64,000 nt of DNA. Origin: an uncultured Tateyamaria sp. (GTDB taxonomy: Bacteria > Pseudomonadota > Alphaproteobacteria > Rhodobacterales > Rhodobacteraceae). Below the pieces are notes generated by a model. The model saw only the letters and a program-made list of their open reading frames with translations. It did not search any database and was not told the origin of the DNA. Made by a program: the position numbers and the translations under genes. This document shows positions 61,185-64,000 of the stretch, in pieces (position 1 is the first letter of the stretch; each line of letters begins with the position of its first letter). The stretch spans positions 248,001 to 312,000 of the forward strand of contig NZ_CANNDN010000003.1 of the NCBI RefSeq assembly GCF_947503465.1, written 5' to 3'.

Positions 61185-61619
61185 ATGGTACACATGGACA
61201 AGCCCGACATCACATCCTGCACCTTACGTGAAAGTGCCTGGATATTTGACGTCTACGACTGTCCCGATGGGGAAACACTTTTCCGCGCCGAAGCTTTGGC
61301 CACAACCTGGACCGAGCCAATGTTCATGTGGCAGCTTTTGCTTTGGGGTGCCGCCGGGTGGGTCACATTTTGGATCATGCGCGAGCTTTGGCAACACATC
61401 CTGTGGAGCAGTCGGTTCTGGTTTCAGGCCGTGGTGCTTGTCGGCGGCACACCCGTCATCCTGTTCTTGGCGCTGTGGTTCATGAATGCGCCTTACAACC
61501 TTGCCCGCCATGGATTGCAGTTGACCCACGGGGAATCGATCGGCGTCACGCTTGCGGTCTGGTCGATGGTCATGGGCTGGCTTTTCTTCAAGGCATCGCA
61601 ACGATCAGGCAAAGGTTGA
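61185..61619 (+). CDS. Small membrane protein of unknown function
   Basis: This 144-residue protein has three hydrophobic segments (MWQLLLWGAAGWVTFWIM, FWFQAVVLVGGTPVILFLALWF and VTLAVWSMVMGWLFF) and a soluble N-terminus with DITSCTLRESAWIFDVYDCPDGE. No family is recognised. The start is uncertain between ATG 61185 and 61194; neither has a strong binding site. It is followed by trhO, 31 bases downstream, and is probably co-transcribed with it. Confidence 0.6.
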   Translation: MVHMDKPDITSCTLRESAWIFDVYDCPDGETLFRAEALATTWTEPMFMWQLLLWGAAGWVTFWIMRELWQHILWSSRFWFQAVVLVGGTPVILFLALWFMNAPYNLARHGLQLTHGESIGVTLAVWSMVMGWLFFKASQRSGKG

Positions 61620-61650
61620 AGCACGCGGTATCAACGCGTATCTGCCCCGC

Positions 61651-62574
61651 ATGTTCACAATCGCCGCCCTCTACCACTTTACACGGTTCGAAGACCCTGC
61701 TGCCCTCAAGGGTCCGCTGGCGGCCCTGTGCTGTGGTCAGGACGTGAAGGGCACGCTGCTCCTGGCCCCCGAGGGGATCAACGGGACCATCGCGGGCCCG
61801 CGTGCGGGCGTTGATGCGGTGCTGGCCCATATCCGCGCATTGCCGGGCTGCGCCGATCTGGACTGGAAGGAAAGCACCAGTGCCACGCCCCCCTTCGGCA
61901 AGATGAAGGTGCGCCTGAAGCGCGAGATCGTGACCATGGGTCAGCCCGATGTCGATCCCGCCGCGCGTGTCGGCCACTATGTAGAGCCCGCTGACTGGAA
62001 TGACCTGATCAAACGCGAGGATGTCGCCGTCATCGACACCCGCAACGACTATGAGGTAGCCATCGGCACCTTTGACGGCGCGATTGATCCCGCCACCCGC
62101 AGCTTTGGCGAGTTTCCCGCATGGTGGGAGGCGAACAAGCATCGCTTTCATGGGCAAAAGGTGGCGATGTTCTGTACCGGCGGCATCCGCTGCGAGAAAT
62201 CCACGAACTACCTGCTCGGTCAGGGGGTGGAGGATGTGTTCCATCTCAAGGGCGGCATTCTGAAATATCTCGAAGAGGTGCCCGCCGCGCGCAGCACGTG
62301 GCGCGGCGATTGCTTTGTCTTTGACGGGCGCGTGAGTGTCGGGCACGCGTTGAAGGTCGGTCCGCACCAACTCTGCCATGCTTGCCGCCGCCCGATCTTG
62401 CCTGCGGATATGGACAGGCCAGCATATGAAGCCGGGGTCAGCTGCCATCACTGCGTGGACGAGACCAGCACCGAGGACAAGGCCCGCTTTCGCGAGCGCC
62501 AGAAGCAGATCGAACTGGCCCGCGCCCGGGGCGAGGATCACCTGAGCGGACCGATGGTGCCGGACAAGGGCTGA
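61651..62574 (+). CDS. trhO: tRNA uridine(34) 5-hydroxylase TrhO (rhodanese-related)
   Basis: This 307-residue protein has an N-terminal domain with LLLAPEGINGTIAGPRAGVDAVL, the acylphosphatase-like TrhO_N block. A rhodanese domain follows with VIDTRNDYEVAIGTFDGAIDPATRSFGEFP and the active-site loop MFCTGGIRCEKSTNYL (Cys). A Cys-rich C-terminal stretch (CHACRRPI, CHHCVDET) may bind metal. It hydroxylates U34 in wobble tRNAs. The start at ATG 61651 matches the family N-terminus (MFTIAALYHFT). Confidence 0.92.
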   Translation: MFTIAALYHFTRFEDPAALKGPLAALCCGQDVKGTLLLAPEGINGTIAGPRAGVDAVLAHIRALPGCADLDWKESTSATPPFGKMKVRLKREIVTMGQPDVDPAARVGHYVEPADWNDLIKREDVAVIDTRNDYEVAIGTFDGAIDPATRSFGEFPAWWEANKHRFHGQKVAMFCTGGIRCEKSTNYLLGQGVEDVFHLKGGILKYLEEVPAARSTWRGDCFVFDGRVSVGHALKVGPHQLCHACRRPILPADMDRPAYEAGVSCHHCVDETSTEDKARFRERQKQIELARARGEDHLSGPMVPDKG

Positions 62575-62673
62575 CGGGAGCAAAGCCCATCCTCCTCACA
62601 CACTCCGCGGCGTTAACCCTTTCTTCAGACTTGGCACCGTACGCAGCGTTAACCCTGCTTTCCCCGCGATTTC

Positions 62674-62717
62674 GTGCACGCGCGGTGCACGGGTTGTGCA
62701 CGCCCGGTGTACGGGTT
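62674..62717 (+). repeat. Two tandem 22-bp repeats
   Basis: Unit 1 (62674-62695) and unit 2 (62696-62717) are GTGCACG-C[GC]CGGTG[CT]ACGGGTT, differing at two positions; a truncated third unit (GTGACCCGG) begins at 62718. The repeat lies in the 237-base gap between trhO and the MFS transporter gene. Three GTTAACsC/GTTAACG motifs surround it. Confidence 0.75.
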
Positions 62718-62811
62718 GTGACCCGGCCCCGGCCCTTATCTGCAAGGTGTTAACGCGGGGCTGTCGCATGTTGGCGTTTCAACATGCCGACCCGTTGCGC
62801 GTACGGTCGTC

Positions 62812-63990
62812 TCATGCGGGTTGCAGGGCCCGCCTGGGCCGTGTCCGCATCAGCAGCCACACCATGATGGCGATGTTCAGCCCGTTCCACGCGATCCCGT
62901 TCCAGAACGCCATCCGGTAGCTGCCCGTCACGTCATAGACCCAGCCCGACATCCAACCGCCCAGCGCCATGCCCATGATCGTTGCCATCATCACAAATCC
63001 GACCCGCGCACCGGCCTCGCGCGCAGGCATGTATTCACGCACGATTATGGCATAGCTGGGCACGATCCCGCCCTGGCTGAGCCCAAAGATCAGGCTGACC
63101 ACATAAAGCGAAACGAGCGCGTCCGAGGGCAGGTACAGCACCAGCGCAATGCATTGCAGGACAGACCCCAGCAACAGCGTTTTCACTCCCCCCAGCCGGT
63201 CGGCCAACAGCCCGGATACAAGGCGCGATCCAACCCCGCCAAGCAGCATCAATGCCAGCATCTCTGCCCCGACCGCGGGCCCGTAGCCAAGGTCGACGCA
63301 ATAGCTGACGATGTGCACCTGCGGCATGGACATCGCCACGCAGCACCCGACACCTGCAAGGCCCAACAGCCATGCCAGGGCGCGCGGCGGCAGGCCCACG
63401 GATGCCGCATTGCCGGACGATACCGCTTCGGCCATTTGGTGAGCGGTATCAGGAACTTGGCGGCGCAGCGTAAAGGCCAGCGGGATCACGACAATCAGGG
63501 TGACGACCGCCAGAACGGCATAGGCTGTGCGCCATCCCTGCGTTTCCAGAATATCGGCCAGCAGGATGGGCCAGATCGCGCCCGACAGATAGTTCCCGCT
63601 GGCGGCGATCGCCACCGCGATCCCGCGCCGTTTCAGGAACCAGTGCGAAATGTCCGCAATCAGCGGCCCGAACCCGACCGAGGTTCCAAAGCCCACCAGC
63701 AGCTGCGCCAGCGACAGGCCAAGGATCGACCCGCTGGCCATCGCCAACCCGTACCCGGCCGCGATGCCAACCGCGCATACCACCAGAACGCGACTGACCC
63801 CCCAGGTGTCCACGGCCCGTCCAATGGCAAAGTTGCCAATGGCAAAGCCCACCATGGTCAGCGTGTAGGGCATGCTGGCTGCGGCCCGGGTCACGCCGAA
63901 CTCTGCCTCGACCGCGGGCATGATCACAATGATGGCCCACATGCCGACATTGGCGACCATCGCGATCAGCAAGGTCAGCCCAAGGCGCAT
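62812..63990 (-). CDS. MFS transporter (may extend beyond the window edge)
   Basis: This protein has about 392 residues from ATG 63990, with 12 hydrophobic segments. It has NVGMWAIIVIMPAVEAEFGVTRAAASMPYTLTMVGFAIGNFAIGRAVDTWG, MFS motif A-like SGLLADRLGGVKTL, and a C-terminal IIVREYMPAREAGARVGFVMMATIMGMALGGWMSGWVYD. These suggest an MCP/oxalate-formate-antiporter-like MFS. The frame stays open upstream through 64000 (Tyr-Ser-Trp precede the Met), so the true start may lie outside. Substrate unknown. Confidence 0.82.
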   Translation of the reverse strand: MRLGLTLLIAMVANVGMWAIIVIMPAVEAEFGVTRAAASMPYTLTMVGFAIGNFAIGRAVDTWGVSRVLVVCAVGIAAGYGLAMASGSILGLSLAQLLVGFGTSVGFGPLIADISHWFLKRRGIAVAIAASGNYLSGAIWPILLADILETQGWRTAYAVLAVVTLIVVIPLAFTLRRQVPDTAHQMAEAVSSGNAASVGLPPRALAWLLGLAGVGCCVAMSMPQVHIVSYCVDLGYGPAVGAEMLALMLLGGVGSRLVSGLLADRLGGVKTLLLGSVLQCIALVLYLPSDALVSLYVVSLIFGLSQGGIVPSYAIIVREYMPAREAGARVGFVMMATIMGMALGGWMSGWVYDVTGSYRMAFWNGIAWNGLNIAIMVWLLMRTRPRRALQPA

Positions 63991-64000
63991 CCAGGAATAG

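Overview
The window looks like chromosome of a marine alphaproteobacterium of the Rhodobacterales (roseobacter) type. This is inferred from family content, not from a database search: DUF1285, DUF2798, DUF4159, YggT, a UMF1-type MFS, a MoxR/DUF58/DUF4159 operon, alpha-2-macroglobulin with PbpC, TrhO and ArfB. GC content is high, and starts are frequently preceded by AGGAG-type ribosome binding sites or coupled through ATGA/GTGA overlaps. No rRNA, tRNA, CRISPR array or prophage was recognised.

Region 1, about 1-27.7 kb, is accessory in character. Genes are separated by long gaps that hold a decayed IS110-family transposase (1565-1950) and a dispersed GCTGCxGTCGCAGCC-type repeat. Three very large signal proteins stand out: a LuxR-HTH/five-GAF/class III cyclase (2850-6509), a SAM/class III cyclase/AAA-ATPase/TPR-like protein (8232-11315), and a BTAD/degenerate-cyclase/AAA-ATPase/TPR-like regulator (18678-22298). 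Around them lie secreted or metabolic genes: a SnoaL-like protein, a dienelactone hydrolase, a short di-heme peroxidase, a GNAT, two homocysteine S-methyltransferase paralogues (one divergent from a TetR gene), a secreted TPR protein, an alpha/beta hydrolase and a DUF5946 protein.

Region 2, 27.8-32.3 kb, on the minus strand, holds what I consider the most interesting locus. A RimK/MvdD-like ATP-grasp ligase (29840-30760) lies 12 bases downstream of a 221-residue precursor (30773-31438). The second half of that precursor carries six tandem 9-residue repeats of the form K-T-x3-[F/Q]-E-E-[G/A/Q], followed by degenerate PxFGE repeats. This is the architecture of a graspetide (omega-ester/omega-amide crosslinked RiPP) cluster with a densely repeated Lys-Thr/Glu-Glu core. 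DUF1285 lies upstream. An SDR without the catalytic Tyr, a hydroxypyruvate isomerase and DUF2798 lie downstream.

Region 3, 32.3-57.7 kb, is dense and housekeeping-like. It contains a MoxR, DUF58, DUF4159 and membrane-protein operon in which every gene overlaps the next by 4 bases, converging on alpha-2-macroglobulin plus PbpC. Then come a hybrid histidine kinase, YaaA, RecQ, YggT, a thioesterase, UMF1 MFS, MepA, a phytase-like esterase and a queuosine-precursor transporter. A short transcript-like unit at 56478-56651 carries an 18-codon ORF behind a 14-nt complement of the 16S rRNA 3' end and a clear terminator. STAS, ArfB and a tiny lipoprotein follow.

Region 4, 57.7-64 kb, has a lower-GC Fic-family gene with a perfect 12-bp inverted repeat in its promoter, the NAD salvage pair pncB/pncA, a membrane protein, trhO, a 22-bp tandem repeat and an MFS transporter reaching the window edge.
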